Shown: piece by piece, positions 17,579 through 45,900 of the stretch | How positions within the stretch are numbered: position 1 is the first letter of the stretch | Layout of the letters: the number at the start of each line of letters is the position of its first letter | Assembly (NCBI RefSeq): GCF_047663525.1 | Contig: NC_092600.1 | Location: 2,848,001 to 2,912,000, forward strand | Direction: 5' to 3' | Origin: Anas platyrhynchos | Lineage: Eukaryota > Chordata > Aves > Anseriformes > Anatidae | DNA length: 64,000 bases | Position numbers and translations under genes: made by a program | Notes under the pieces: model-generated | The model's input: only the letters and a program-made list of their open reading frames with translations | Told to the model about the DNA's origin: nothing | Databases searched by the model: none

Positions 17579-18100
17579 TTTTGGCCAATCAATCTGAGAT
17601 GACTGGTATCAGCACTACGTTCCTACCTGGCAGTTCAGCACTGCTTCTAAATGCATCATCCCATTTCAGGCAGTATCTGTATCCGATGAGGAATATATAT
17701 ATACACACAAGTCAATGAGAGGTCCAACGAGCAAACATTTTGTTTTGTACAACCTCATGCAGCAGTACAAGTATTCACAAAATCGACTGTCCTCTCGTTA
17801 AAAGCACCTGCCCCAGGTTTCCATCAGGGTGCTCACCTCAAGTCGTGCTGCTCCTCATCCATCACTGGTCCCAGGGCAGTGGAAGGAGCCAAATGCAGCC
17901 ACTGGTGAGAGCAGCAGCAAGGAGCCGATAATCATTCGGTGCTGTTGGAGCCCCCAAGATTTCTGTCTGGCTGATGCCTTGTGAACCAAAACCAAAACCC
18001 TCAGCAGCTTCACAGCAGTTTGGTAACAAGGTCACAGGATAACCACCTATCCTGGGTCTCACGTGCTGTAACCCAGGAAAATGCTGTTTAAAACCCAAAA

Positions 18101-18240
18101 TTGTAGACTGGAAGGCATCTCAGCCATCTACCTGAAGCAGCACCAACCCCAGCTCACGTGTGACCTTTTCTAGGCTAGTACCGAAAGCTTCCAAGAACAG
18201 ACACTGTGCAGCCTCTTCTCCGTTGCCACAGGACCCTCCT
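18101..18240 (-). mobile_element. Probable degraded CR1 LINE 3'-end fragment
   Basis: The order of landmarks resembles a reverse-oriented CR1 3' region: GACTGGAAGGCATCTCAGCC near the start and GCAGCCTCTTCTCCGTTGCC near the end, comparable to the CR1 'ttggaagggacc' and 'gcagcctgttccagtgcc' segments. Divergence is high and the match is by eye only. Confidence 0.4.
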
Positions 18241-21200
18241 GTGCTAAAACCTATGTTTTTGTGTTGCCTTATGTCAGTAACTAAATATTTTATATAAAAT
18301 TCCCTATTAGCATTAATGTTTTATACACCAGAAACAATCAGTTTCATCTTCATCCCAAGCCAGTTCTGTTCACCATACAATAATTAAGAGATCAGGAGCT
18401 GTAGCTACCAACCCATCTTAAAACATGTTTTTAAGCCATAGCCTAAGTTTTAAAAGCCTAAACCATGCAGCGCTGCTTAATTTAATACCTAAAGTGTTGT
18501 TTCAGCCTTTTTTCCTGTATGTATGCCAAAGAACTCCAGCCCCTTGCTCAAGAGAGCAACTTGCCTTTATTCTCATCCAAAAGGAGTACAGCCAAATGAA
18601 TTAGAGCACCAAAATAACTTCTTAAAAAACCACAGTAAGCTGACTCATCAACTGCTTGTTCTGCAGGGTTTTTTGAGTGTATTCACATGTCCTGAAAGAT
18701 TTCTACACAGTCTCATATAATTTTTAACACTTAACCTGTTTCCAAACTACCTTGTCCTGGGACTCACAGAGAATGAATACTCTGCATAACGATCACTGTA
18801 GCATCCAAGAAGGCCCCACACTTTCTACAAGACTTCAAAAAATACCACTCACAAATACCTTGCTCCAAAATCTAAGCTCATATAAGCCACGTGTATGGCT
18901 GGGGGGGGAAAAAGACAGGATGGAACACTAAAAGGCCATTTCCCTTATGTACAACTTTCTTTTAGGCTATGCAGGCACGACAGTTAAATCTGGACTGCTG
19001 TTCAGGCACACTGAAGCCAAGCATGCTGCTGCTGGGCAGCTGCATCACACCGTGGGTCTGGGCAATACACCAGCAATACCCCAGAGAACGGGGATTCAAA
19101 AGCTGTATTTGCACAGACCGGAAAAAAAAATAAAACACCCTGAATTTCCATGAGTGCTCAGCATATAGAGATAAAACAAGCAACTAAAAAGTAAGCGCAT
19201 GACAGGTATATAGGGAAGTAACAACTGAAGCCATGCCTTAAATTAATTGAATTTAGAGCAGAGCCTAATTGGAAATTCAGGATTGTCATTTGATCACACT
19301 GGCCTCTCCTTACAGTCCGTTTTTCCAGAAGGAACAAGCACATTTATCCTTCTGCACTGCCCCTCCTACAGCAGGAACTGCGTTCTCACCAGCAAGGAAA
19401 TGAAGGGGCAAGAAGGGAGGAACACTGGGGTGTATTTATTGAACTATGATGAAGATGCCAAAAATAAACCTAGCACCTGCACTTTTTTTTTTGTATTGTG
19501 TATGAGAAAATCCTTGGCCTTTAAGATTCATGGCAAATTTCTAAATTGCTAAAGCCTTTGTCCCATCCCTTACCACGTAATTAATTTATCAAAATGACTT
19601 TCAGTGACTGAAAAAAATAATCCAGACTGACCTTTGCTACTACCCAGCCTGAAGCACAGTCAGGTGAAACGTCAAAGCTTTCATCAGCACCGTGTACGCT
19701 CACTGCCTCTTTTTCCAAGGCAAAATTATCATTCATCCACACAGAATACCGAGGTAACTAGCTCTGTCCATCTTCGCTTGCCTGTGGGTCAAGTAACCTT
19801 CCAGGGTATTGTCAGGAGATCTAAAACAGATAAGGCAGCCAAAGCATGCAGAGCAGCGATACTGAGCTTGTATAGAAGTGTCAGCAGCTGGAAACGATCT
19901 GACTTCAGCCCGAGCCAACAAGCACAGGCGCTGATACACCTCGGAGGGAAGGGGCTCCTACATGCCCCCACCAGCTGCCCTCGGGGACAGCCAGCAGACA
20001 GGGGGACAAGGCAGGAAGGGGGACCAGAGAAAGGGACCTAACGGGCAGAGAAAAACAGGCAGAGAGAGAACGAAGGGGAAAAATGGCAAATCGACAGGCT
20101 TCAAATCCTTCCCTCTTCTCCTCTCAGGAAAGGAAATTACTGGATGTTTTCCTGTGTACTAACCGGGGTGGATGTACTAACATTTTGTTTTTGACTGAAT
20201 GACACCTCAGTGCAGAAGCACAGGCCCCTACACCTGAAATTAAACACCCAAAATGAAGGGTGTTTACTTCAGTCTGATATACAAGTTCAGACAATGATGT
20301 CCTGCATTCTGGCCACTTAAGTGTGATTTAAGTAAAGGGCAATATGGAAAGCTCAAAACTCTTCCGCGGGTGTCAAACAACAAAAGGTTTGTACTTATTC
20401 TATCCAAATTCTAAAAAACACAAGGAAAAAGTGAAAGGTTTAAGAGTTGTTTGTAGGAATGCATCCAATTTCATTCATGACTGCTTCTAACACCAAATGC
20501 AAGTATTAGCCCTCCTTACGATTAACTCTCCTGCTTAAAACAAACAAAAACCATTACTGAACGATGAAAATACAGGATTTCCAGCTACTCTTATTTCACC
20601 TTTTCATGGACTTTAGCAGTCTTTGCAATGCAAAAGAAAATATTAACACTGATCTCTGAAACAAATACAAATCTAATTATGCTCATCCAGCCTGCATCAT
20701 TGCAGTTTGAAGTGAAGGAAGCTTTGCTCCCATGAATTTCTAATCAAGCAGCTACCAACAAAATAACCAGACTAATTATTTCTAATTGAGGTTTTCTCCT
20801 CTTGGATCTTCCAAACACACTTCCAGCTGTTGAGGACTGCTGGTTGCCAATCTCCATGAGTAATAACTCCCCGTTCACAAGGTGATATTCTCAAAAAAGG
20901 CTACAAATGGCCAGTCACAGCACAATTACAGAGAAAAGTGCATGAAGTGGAGTGACTGTCACCACCGACTTCACTAACAGCTGCTTGTATTTGTATATAG
21001 AGACTGAAGAAATGAACTGCTGAAACCCCACCAAAGCAGGAGCTGAGTCACGCCAATTCAAGTACCAGGGAAAACAGGCAATAGGGCAAAGTCACTCCTT
21101 TTGAAGGAATGGTGTCAACAAAAGGTACAAAGTTCTATCTATAAAGACACAAATATAGAGATAGCAAGCAAAAGAAACCTGAACTACTCTCTACAGCAAA

Positions 21201-21891
21201 GGATTTTTTTTTGATAGTGATCAAAGCAAAAGTTCCTGACATACAAAAAAAAAGGACGCCTTACATGTGCCTTATTTTTAGTGCACGTCTTCCTGTAAGA
21301 CATCAAGCTTCAGAAGACTGAGCTCTCCAGAAATAATTTGGAGCCCAAACTGAAGGACAAACCAGAATTTTTGCTAACAGAAAAGTAACTGCTCAAGCCT
21401 TTCAGAAAAGGTACAAAGTAACGCATCATTAATGAACTGTTATCTTCGCAAGTTTGAGAATTAAGCAGCCCTTTATCAGAAAACCCCAGGAAAGCAAGAA
21501 AGTCCCCCAAAAGCACCTGAAACTAGGCCTACACACTCGCAGTATTTCTCTATTTTCTCTTACAAGCAAGTAGTGTAAAAAGCTTCCTCTGTTTTGTTGC
21601 AGAGTCTACACTGCACCCAAACTCAGCATCTCTTAAACAGCATGAACATTAAGAGCCCTCCATGAAAACAGCCACATCTTTTTAAGATATGTCCTATAAA
21701 AAGCTTCAAGCATGAGCCTTAAGGTGACAAAAAATTTGAATGTTTTGAACAAAATCAGAATTCAAATTAAGTGAAAGGAAAAGACTTTAACAGAAGTTAA
21801 CACACATCGATGTTCATTTTCAGAATGGAAGCTTGGGCAATACACATAGCACTGAATTTCAAGTTATTCCTTTAATATTTAGAAAACTGGT

Positions 21892-22938
21892 TTTATTCTT
21901 AGCTTTTCAGATTTAAGTATTAGCACCTACATTGGAAATAACTCAAACTCAGTTTTACACTTGAAAAAAGGCATGCTCAATTCAGTTATCCTATTTTCTT
22001 CCGTCTTTGAATATTTCAGTAGAGCACCAAGAGGGAAGAGAGCAACATTTCAGTAACAAGCGAGCTCTGTTCTCAGCTACGTGACGTAGGGCCAGCCATC
22101 TCCCTGGTACAGAACCCAGAATACCAGAACTTCCCAGCACACTTCAACTCCTTGTGGGGTATTTCAGGTGGAAACTTGTACGCAGGTTTATAAAACCTAT
22201 CCAGCTACGTGTTAGTTTGTTAAACCAGAGCTGACCTGAGATGCAATTAGAATTTGACATTTTTCCATACTTAGTTCACAAGTTTATTATGAAAAACACT
22301 GCAGCTCTGTCCTGCAGTAACATTGTTTTACAGAAAAAAAACAGTTCTGTTCGAAGGAATTCACTATGCTCGGACAATTACAAGGGACAATATGGTAGGG
22401 CAAAGAGTGGGAAAGGGAACTGAGTGCAGACAAAAAAAATCAATACAATTAAATTAAACAGTATTCCCTGAAAATAAAACAAACAAACAGTTTCAGAACA
22501 AATATGAGGCCTTGGTACTTATTTTAAAAATGTTCTTTAAGCTTCAATGATTGTTTGCTGCTACCCTTATCTACAGTCATGCTGAATAAAGCTATAGCTA
22601 AATGGAAAGTTAAATGTATTCACGAGGTGTTAATGTCTACATCTTATTATTTGCAGTCTCTCAGAGAAAGCAAAAGTAACTACAAATAGCGCTATGCCAG
22701 AAACTGGTTTCTTGACCAACAATGTTGCTTCAGCATGCAATGAACTGGTTCATTCTAAAGTGGTCACAGTTGTTGACGACAAGAGGCTTTGTATTTGAAT
22801 ATGGCACGTCTTTTGGTCCATGTGAAAACAAGTTTGAATGTTAAATATTTTCTGACACTTTGGAGTTACTGTTGCTCTTCCCGTTTTCTTTAGGTCAACA
22901 TATGGTTCATGGCAATACTGTACAGGTCTAAAATCTCT
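21892..22938 (-). other. PPP2CA: PPP2CA 3' untranslated region
   Basis: Sequence following the TAA at 22939-22941. Minus-strand AATAAA signals occur at 22283-22288 and 21892-21897, giving 3' UTRs of about 0.65 or 1.05 kb. Which is used, or whether longer forms exist, cannot be decided here. Confidence 0.5.
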
Positions 22939-37867
<14,929 letters not shown>

Positions 37868-38060
37868 CCTCCCGGCTCAGCCTCTTATTCTCCTACCACC
37901 ACCGCTGCTGCTATTGCTTGTTACTGCTCCACCGCCCCCGGAGCAGCCCCCCCAGCCCCTCACCGAGCGGTCCCAAGAGGCGGCGGGGACGCAGAGCTGG
38001 GAGCGGGGCCCTGCGCACGGCAGCGCTGCCGCTCGCCTCAGAGCGCGGCGTGTAATGGCC
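37868..38060 (-). other. PPP2CA: PPP2CA 5' untranslated region (approximate)
   Basis: GC-rich sequence directly upstream of the ATG, inferred as 5' UTR because mammalian PPP2CA has a leader of about 200 nt and because core promoter motifs begin at 38069. No TATA box is seen. The start site itself is not determinable. Confidence 0.5.
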
Positions 38061-38068
38061 GCCGCGCC

Positions 38069-38076
38069 TGACGTCA
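38069..38076. promoter_or_regulatory. PPP2CA: Palindromic cAMP response element TGACGTCA
   Basis: A full consensus CRE about 200 bp upstream of the PPP2CA start codon. The human PPP2CA promoter is known to carry a functional, methylation-sensitive CRE in a similar place, so conservation is likely. Confidence 0.8.
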
Positions 38077-38123
38077 CCGCCTCGGCTTCCACTACTCCGG
38101 GGCGGGCGGCGAGGGAGGGGACC

Positions 38124-38251
38124 GCGCATGCGCAGCGCCGAGCCTGCGCGCTGCCCGCCAGAGGCGGGGGGGGGCTGAGCCGCGCTGAGGGGAGCGTGCG
38201 CATGCGCGGTGTGAATTGGGGAAGGGGGTGGGGGGGGGTCTGCGCATGCGC
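38124..38251. promoter_or_regulatory. PPP2CA: Three palindromic NRF1-type sites
   Basis: GCGCATGCGC occurs exactly at 38124-38133, 38198-38207 and 38242-38251. This is the nuclear respiratory factor 1 consensus, common in housekeeping CpG-island promoters. Binding is inferred. Confidence 0.75.
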
Positions 38252-41200
38252 GCGCTGAGGTGGGGAATGAGGGGCGGTTTCCCGCCCAGCGCCTGAGGGG
38301 ATGTGGGGGGGCGGCCCTCAGGGGAGAGACCCTGAGGGGATACAGGCATGGTGGGGGGCTTGTGGAGGTTCCCCCCGACCAAACAGCCCGGCCACCCATC
38401 GCTGTGTTCCCCTGGGACGCGGGGGTTTTGCTGGTGGTGGGTGCTCCCGGGGTGGTTGTCCTCAGTTTCCTCAGTTTAATCGCGAAACTGAAGTGTTGAG
38501 GCGGGGCTGGTGCTTGCTACGGTGCGTGTCTTGTCTTAAAAAAATATAAAGAAAGGGGTCTTGGAAGGTCGTGTGTTTGTGGTGAGCATTTGGGGGAGGA
38601 AACGAGCGAGGTGCAGTGGAGGATTTTAGTAAAATACAAGGTGTTGGTGGTGGGCCTCAGGTACCTCAGTGTATTCGGGCACTTATTTAAGTGAGAAATA
38701 TTGGTAAGAGACAAGTAATAGGTAAGGAAAAAGGAGTGAAAGAAACATAAATCTATTAAGTGAAATGGGCTATGTTTTTTATTGATTTGCATCCTAACTA
38801 GTAGGTGTACTAGTTAATGAAATATTTCCCTAAAATATCTTAAAAATGCATGGAATGATCAGCTGAAAAAGGACCAATAAAGTAGGTCAAACTTTGGGCA
38901 AAATATACCCTGTGGAAATTCCCAAATCAATGAGGGCTTCTCCCAGTTACTAAGTGTCCATCCTCTGACAGGGTTTGCCTCATAGGGACTCTAAATTGTT
39001 AAATTCTTTGCCTACTATTAAGCGAGTTAACAAATAATGAGCAAAGGGGAAGGAATGCTTGCTTTCGTCGATCAGTCTCGGTGCCTTGGTGTCATAGTGT
39101 CCTGATAGACCCGCGTGTTTGCACGCCCTGCCTCAGGTGTTTCATTTTTTCCCAGAACATCGTATTGCTTACATGGGTTTGCATCTTCAGGTGTTCCTAC
39201 TTCTGTATTTAAAGTAGTGGAAGGAAAAGTGTAATTGAAACTTGAACTGAAAATTTGCAAAATTACTTTGTGATACGTTTTCCATAATACCCCCAAAATA
39301 ACCTTGAACAAATAAAAGTGAAGAACATAAAGCAATAACGTCATCTCTTATGTAACTTGCCAAGTTAAAGTTTATTTTCTTCTAACTGTCTGGCATAATA
39401 AGATGTTTTAAGACTGCATTTAGCTTTATGTTTTCTGTAGAGATAGTGGAATTTGTGGTGAAACTCAAATGGATTCTCCGAATTCCTCCTGGTCTCAACC
39501 TTACTTATGTTCCTGACTGCAAAAATGTGCTAATTACTGCTATTTTTCTATTTATTTCCCACAACGTTCAGAAGTATCTGAACCTACAATTTTGGTACTC
39601 CATGCGTCGGTCTCAGGAGAAATAGATGTTTCAGCACCTTGTTAGAGGCTAGCTGTGATGCAGAACAAGGTGCTGTCTGCTATCAAGTGGTCCCTTGACG
39701 CTGATGGGGACGTGTCCCTGGTCACAGTCCCACCCCTACGCTATTCCGCTCCTGTTGCCAGCAAAGATGAGTGGTCAGAAGAGCTGACCTAGTTCAAAGG
39801 GTATTTTTTCTGCATTGTATGCTTGGCTGCTTCAGTATGTAGGTGTAGAAGTGTTTGAGCAGGCACAGAGAGATGCGTGGGGTCAGAATCGTAGAAGGGA
39901 GCTCTGGGGATGGTCTGGCTGTGGGTGCACTGGGTACAGTCCTGGTGCTCAGAACGGGGTCAGGGCTGCATTGCCCACAGCAGGCTGTGCCCTCTGGAGT
40001 AGGACAGAGGGAGAGAGAAGAAATGAAACCTCCTCAGCAGCAGGAAACTATGAACTTGGTTTATTTCCTTATGGAACGATGACCAACGTCCTGTGACGTT
40101 TTACCTGATAGGTGTGGAGAAGGCGCGGGTAACGTGGATGAGACAAGGTTCCTTACAGATAGCAATAGTGCTCACTGCTGTCATTAAAGCACATGTGATG
40201 GTTCCCAAACCTACCCTAGGTTCACAGGAGCCTCGTGTTAGAGTGCTCACTGAAGAAAGGAACCTTTTTATGTTTTCAAGACTCAGACATAGCTCCTAAC
40301 AACACAAACTGTGCTTTAGGAGGGCTGGAGGTTTCAGCACTATGCTTGCAGCTGGAGCTGTGCTATTGACTGGAAGAGAATTCAGGCAGCACAGGAACAT
40401 TCTGCATTAGTTATCTGGACATTTGCATAGAAGGAGAAAAATTTGGTTTCCATCTCTGTCCCCAACTAGTTCTATATTTTATCCTCATGCTGTTTCAAGT
40501 AGCCTAGAAACTGTATTTTGATCAGAAGTCAGATCTCTTTCCTTCCCCCTACTTGAGAGTCACAATCAATAGTTCAGCGAATCGTGGTTGCTTCTCTCTC
40601 CGATGGTTATCTGAGCCTTCAAAGGAAAGTGAAATAATGAAAGAATACCTGCTGCGTTGCACAAGCTGGGGGTTTGTCTGTGCTTCAGATACACAGACAG
40701 ATTAAACCGAACTGTGAGATGGCAGCAATAATACTTAGTGAGTGAATACATGCCAGGCGTGTGCGCGTGTGTGGTTTGTAGCTAAGGAGAGCTGCTGGGT
40801 GGGGTTGCCACGATGACTCAAGGATCGACCGTGCTGCTGTAGGCAGGCCTGGCGTTTGAGTCAGTGACAAGTGCTTCATATTTGTGGCATTTCTTAAAAA
40901 GGTTAACTATTCGAGCTGGCTGCGATTCTCTTGTAGGTTATTGAATTTTTTTTTTTGCAAAACCATCCATAGTGCCAAGTCATTGTGTAACAGTCCGAAA
41001 TCAAGCTCAGATTCATTGACAGGTACATTAGCACTTGCAAGCACTTTGCCGTAACACCAACCTTTCCCTGGGAGTAGAAGAGAGCCCTGTGTCCAAGCCA
41101 TGCCGATTTATACCACATGGCATCATACAACAAGCGACCATAGTGTCGATCAGCCGTTGTAGGGTAAGCAACACGCATGTTGGTTTTCTTCATATTTATC

Positions 41201-41575
41201 TCCCCGTGAATATTTAACTAGTTCTGTGTTATCTGCCAACATACGTACGAAGTGCCTGTTGCTATGGTGTTCCAGTGCTAAATGTGGAATTAAAAGCCCA
41301 TGCTATGCCATCGAAAGGTGGCAACTCGTAACGTTGGGGCTCACTTCTTGGATTAATGCTTTTTTTGTAAGCAAAGGGTGTAGCGGTTGATACTTTGCTG
41401 TAGAAGTCAGCTGCCTTTGTGGACAAAGGGACTTTCCTGCTCAAGGGAAGCCAGAAACATACATTGTGTGTTCAGATACTGGCCACTTCCTGAGACAAAA
41501 CACAGTACGTCTTGTGTCTCAGCTGTCCCTTCAGGTTAGAGAAATCTTGTGGTTGTTAGCAGAACGATTGCATAA

Positions 41576-41613
41576 GGTGGGAACTAGACAAAAAGGTAGG
41601 AACTAGACAAAAA
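41576..41613. repeat. 19-bp tandem duplication
   Basis: GGTGGGAACTAGACAAAAA followed directly by GGTAGGAACTAGACAAAAA; one mismatch. Confidence 0.95.
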
Positions 41614-41730
41614 GCTACTTATGTCAGCTATTTGTGTTACGTCAGCGTGAGCAAATATTATTTCTGTATATTTGACTCATTCCAGAGTCCAGATAGCGTG
41701 TGACAAAATCAGTGACATCACTAATAGTAC

Positions 41731-41762
41731 TAATACCAGAGGCCTTCTATTACCAGAGGCCT
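41731..41762. repeat. Near-tandem duplication of TACCAGAGGCCT
   Basis: TACCAGAGGCCT occurs twice, separated by TCTAT, about 120 bp from the 19-bp duplication. Confidence 0.85.
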
Positions 41763-42183
41763 ACTCACTCGAAAAGTTCCTTTAAACGCTTTCTGTAAAG
41801 GGAGGAATCTCATTATTAATCACCTCATACACTACAAAGCATACTGAAATTTGCTAGTTCAAAGTTTGCTCTGGTGTTGTACAGAAAGTAGGAAGTTTAT
41901 GGTCTTACTGAAAGAAGCTGTTACGAAGTGACTGCAAATATCATAGTCCAAAAAAAAAGCTAGGGCAGGGGTGCTCATTCATAAATTCTGGATTCTTGGT
42001 GTTTTGAAAAACTGAAGAAATTCCAGAGGATTGGCCACCTGCCTATATATTTTCAGAACTAAAAAGTATAAAGGGTGATATTTTGACATTAACAGCAAGT
42101 CAAAAAAAAAAAAAAAAAGTTGGTTAATTTAGAATAATTAAAAAATAATAACAATCTAGAGGTTTTCCTAGCATATTTTTCTT

Positions 42184-42230
42184 ATCATAGAATCACAGAA
42201 TGGTTTGGGTTGGAAGGGACCTTAAAGATT
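42184..42230 (-). mobile_element. CR1 LINE, extreme 3' end (5'-truncated)
   Basis: ATCATAGAATCACAGAATGG then TTTGGGTTGGAAGGGACC and TTAAAGAT is the reverse complement of the characteristic CR1 3' tail of birds. Only about 47 bp remain. CR1 is the dominant avian LINE and commonly 5'-truncated. Confidence 0.88.
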
Positions 42231-42956
42231 TTCTCCTTAATTTTTCTTATCTCACCCATGTGAGAGATCAGCAGTACCTGCCTGACTTGCTTGGCTTTCA
42301 AACCACAAAAAACCTTTCAAATCCTGCATGTTTTAAGCAGAACAAAATTCTTATTGTGCACTCCTGGTGTTCTGTGTCCTGCTCTGTCCCATCCAACAGG
42401 CACAGCACCTCCTGTCTGTGCTGCACGTGCCCGTGCTCTTCCTCCGTTCTGTAAATGTGATGTGTCAAGGTAGCATTTTAAAATCTTGAGAGCTCTTTAC
42501 AAATACTACCGCAGGCAGGACAAATGGCATCGCTGGTGTTGCCAGGTAGCCAGATACACAATTTCAGCCCCATTGAGGAAACAAACACTGAGGTTAAATG
42601 ACTTGCCAAACGTGACAGGAGCATTTTGAGTCAAGAGAGTAGAGACTGCAGTTAAATAAATACTTTGGGATGCGCTTAAATTCCTTCCTTTTAAACCAAG
42701 AATGGAAACATCTGTGAAACGTTCTGCTTAGCTTGGGGCTTGCTGGTGCTGGTGTCGTGCTCGGATCAGCATAGCTCACGTTACAAGTACTTTCTTTGGA
42801 AACGCTCTCCTTGTGTTCAACGTTTTATTTCCATGAGGAATGTTTAGGCACTCGGGCCCACAACAAATTATTAATACATACAACCAGTTGTCTTGGAGAT
42901 AACATGAAACAAGCTTTAGGAATCTGAAAAATGAAGATCTTTTAAGAAGTGCTTTG

Positions 42957-42957
<1 letters not shown>

Positions 42958-42993
<36 letters not shown>
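42958..42993. repeat. Poly(T), 36 nt
   Basis: Uninterrupted run of 36 T. No transposon body was recognised on either side, so it may be a slippage product. Confidence 0.97.
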
Positions 42994-42997
<4 letters not shown>

Positions 42998-45900
42998 CAA
43001 AATTGCAACATCATAGTGAGGGACTGCACTGCTCGCTTTTGTGAAGTCTCAAGTTCAGTGCAATGTCTGATTTATGGGTAAAACCTCTGCAGGACGTATT
43101 TTATCTTCTTACCTTGGTGCACGGACTTACAGCAAAACGTAGTAACTAATGCAAAAAAAGGCAGCTGGCCTTCTCAAGAGGTAGCTGAGGAGGCTTCGGG
43201 TCTGTAATGAGGATTGTTTTCTTTGGAATGAGGCTACAATCCTATGAAATGCCTGTGAGTCCGGGAGGACTGAGTCCCCTACCTGCAGACCTAAGGATAG
43301 TAAGCCTAAACTCTCTAAGACTCTTTACCCACTCTTGTCATAACATTTCTTCTCTTTAACTGTGCCTGTGCAAAGTGCTGTTGCAATTCAGAAATACACA
43401 GTGCAGTTCAGCCAGCAGAAAGGGCTCTAACCTCTTTTCTGGGACTATTTTCTTGTCTGTCGTGTCCTGGAGCTCCTCTTACTCTTAAGAGAGGCAACAC
43501 CTAAGTGATGTAGGCATTCTGTAGCGCATTTGTTTGAATGAATGAGATTCTCTATTATAGCCATTGCATTTTTTTTTTCTTTTCCTTCAGATTTCTACTC
43601 TTCAGTTAATACTACATCACAGTTCCTGTCCTGTTGACCTTCATCAGGGCCAAGCAACTGGAGACTTAAGCTATAACAAGACTGCAAAAAAAGGTCTGGA
43701 GCAAGAAGACGTGATGTATTCCTCTTTCACTTTTCTGCCAGGTAAATATGTGTTTTTTTCATAGCCCTTCCAGTATCTTGTAGCGAAGGAAGCACAAACC
43801 CAGTTGGAAAGAATTGTACCCACGACTTTTAGAAGCATGTTAATGTAATACCCATGTTGTTTAGAGATGCTACAGATGTCTCAAGTGACAAAATAAGTAC
43901 ATGTAACCTGCTAAAGAAGCCTTGGTTAAACTGCTGCCTTGCTACCCAGCTCAGCATCAGTTCCCAAGCTCAGCTCCTAGCAGTGCCGTGTCCTGGCTGC
44001 TGCTTTAAATGCTTCCTCTGAATAGAGAGACTGAGGAGGGAAAATTTCTTTTGAAATCTATTTGTGTAAGTGCTAAAGGACAAAGGAGAGCTGTGATATA
44101 TTCACTGCATAGGAACATTTATTCTTAGATCATGACTTTGTTTCACTGGGGTTAACAAGTGTATTATTAGTAATAGCTAGTTACAAATAATAACCTGACC
44201 TTATTTTTAACCTAATACTGAATCAGATTTCATTGTGATACAATAGATTCACTGCTGTGCTTCGTTCTTTGAATATTATCGTTCAGAATTCCAGTGCCTT
44301 CCATCTTAGGTGTTAAAAATAAGTGGCAAGTTGGATAATTACTATTGTTCCAAGTCTCGTTGCAGCCTTACATAACAGTGTTCTCACCAAAAGCCTTATT
44401 TTAAGGGTGGAGTGGAAGAGCATGCTGTGGTAACCCGAAATTATTTGCACTGCTGGAGCTGCATTATGCAAAGCCTACTTAGGACTGTATCTCTTCTTTT
44501 TTAAGGCAATTTCGAAGGCCAGTTTAATATTCCTGAAAGCCAAGATGCATGGACTGACTCAGATTTGGCATTGTAAGGTCATGCGTTGTCAGCACGCCTC
44601 AGTCCTGAGCACAAGCATCCTTGGTAATCCTGCATTGCCCAAGCAGAAACTACTAGTCATGCCAACTCCCTGCCAGTCAAAATATTTGTGAGTTTAACAA
44701 TGGTAAATACATAAACATGCAAAATGAAATAACAACGGTGAATGACTTGGAAAGAGAATATCCCCAGGTGGCTGGAGCTACACCTGATAAACCTGAGCTT
44801 CCTCATTATTAACACTGTGTTCTCAGCCTGTTGTGTCTCCAGGTTTCCTAGCTAAGACTAGTTACCCTTCTAGCCCTGAGCTGGGCCACCTTCCTCTACC
44901 CCTTTCCTCTTAATTTCCATGAAATTCCTGTGACTTGGGAAGGATAAAAAATGGAAAGGGGCACTGGTCAATCCTGAGAGCAAAACATACCTCTCTTCAG
45001 CTCCAACAAACTCTCCAACTCCCCTGGTGATCACAGTAACAACAAACCCTCATCTCTTCTATTTGAGTAACGCATTTTATTTATTCCATCCTGTTTCTTT
45101 GCTTACTGTAAACTCCATCCTTGGTTGATGTTTTGTATTCCATCAAAGCTAGTATAGTTCATCTCCGCTATGCTTTTACCTGTGTGTAGCTTCCTTTCTT
45201 CCCCTTTTTCAGCCTCAGTTTATTAAATTTAGCCAAGTGATCCACAGCACCTTGTAAGGTCTGAGAACACCATTCTAATCTGAGAAGTTTTTCTCCCTGA
45301 AGCTGTGTGTAATGACAGTAAATAGTACATCATTACAAATTTTACTGATAAAAAGCTCTCAATTGACGAAAGAACACGAATTGACTGTGAATTGCCCTGT
45401 TAATCTCACTGGTAGGTGGTAATGCCAAAACTCCTGGCATTTCAGCTGGAACTGGAGTCTTAGTGACATAACATCCAGTTTTCTATTTGATATATGCAGC
45501 ATTAGTGGTAACTGGTGAGTACATTCGCTAACAAAATAACCCCCTCCTCTTGTTAGCCTCAGAGTACACATGTCCAGTACATTTTATGGCATGTCTGTTG
45601 TACAGATGCTGCACGCGTGCAGCTGTTGGAAGCCCAAGCCAACAAATGCTGAAAGCCTTGCTAAAAGCTGGCCTGGGCTGCCCAAGTTCATGCTGTGCTT
45701 GAGCTGTGTTGGCTGAATAACTGACTGAATTTCCCTCATAGGCAGCAAGTGCATCCAAAAGCCGTCATTCTTACGTTCAAAGGCAGAAGCTAGTACTAAC
45801 TGTACTCGCTACTGTGGTACACAGAGATACACCCTCTGGAGTACGGATCTAGAACAAGCATAATATTAATTTGTGCGCTTCACTGGTGTGGTTTTCCTCC

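Larger units (their letters stand above)
13901..21890. other. Intergenic region between SKP1 promoter and PPP2CA 3' end
   Basis: About 8 kb without a recognisable exon or RNA gene. Contents I can support: a perfect 17-bp inverted repeat at 15989-16042, a shorter hairpin at 17523-17578, a probable old CR1 piece near 18100-18240, and scattered A or T runs. The open frames in it (for example 15808-16230 plus and 19634-20041 plus) are short and match nothing I recognise. Confidence 0.5.
38500..42183. other. Intergenic, no gene seen
   Basis: A/T-rich sequence upstream of PPP2CA. No splice-bounded exon or RNA gene recognised. It contains the short tandem duplications at 41576-41613 and 41731-41762 and a 16-18 A run near 42102-42118. 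Confidence 0.5.
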
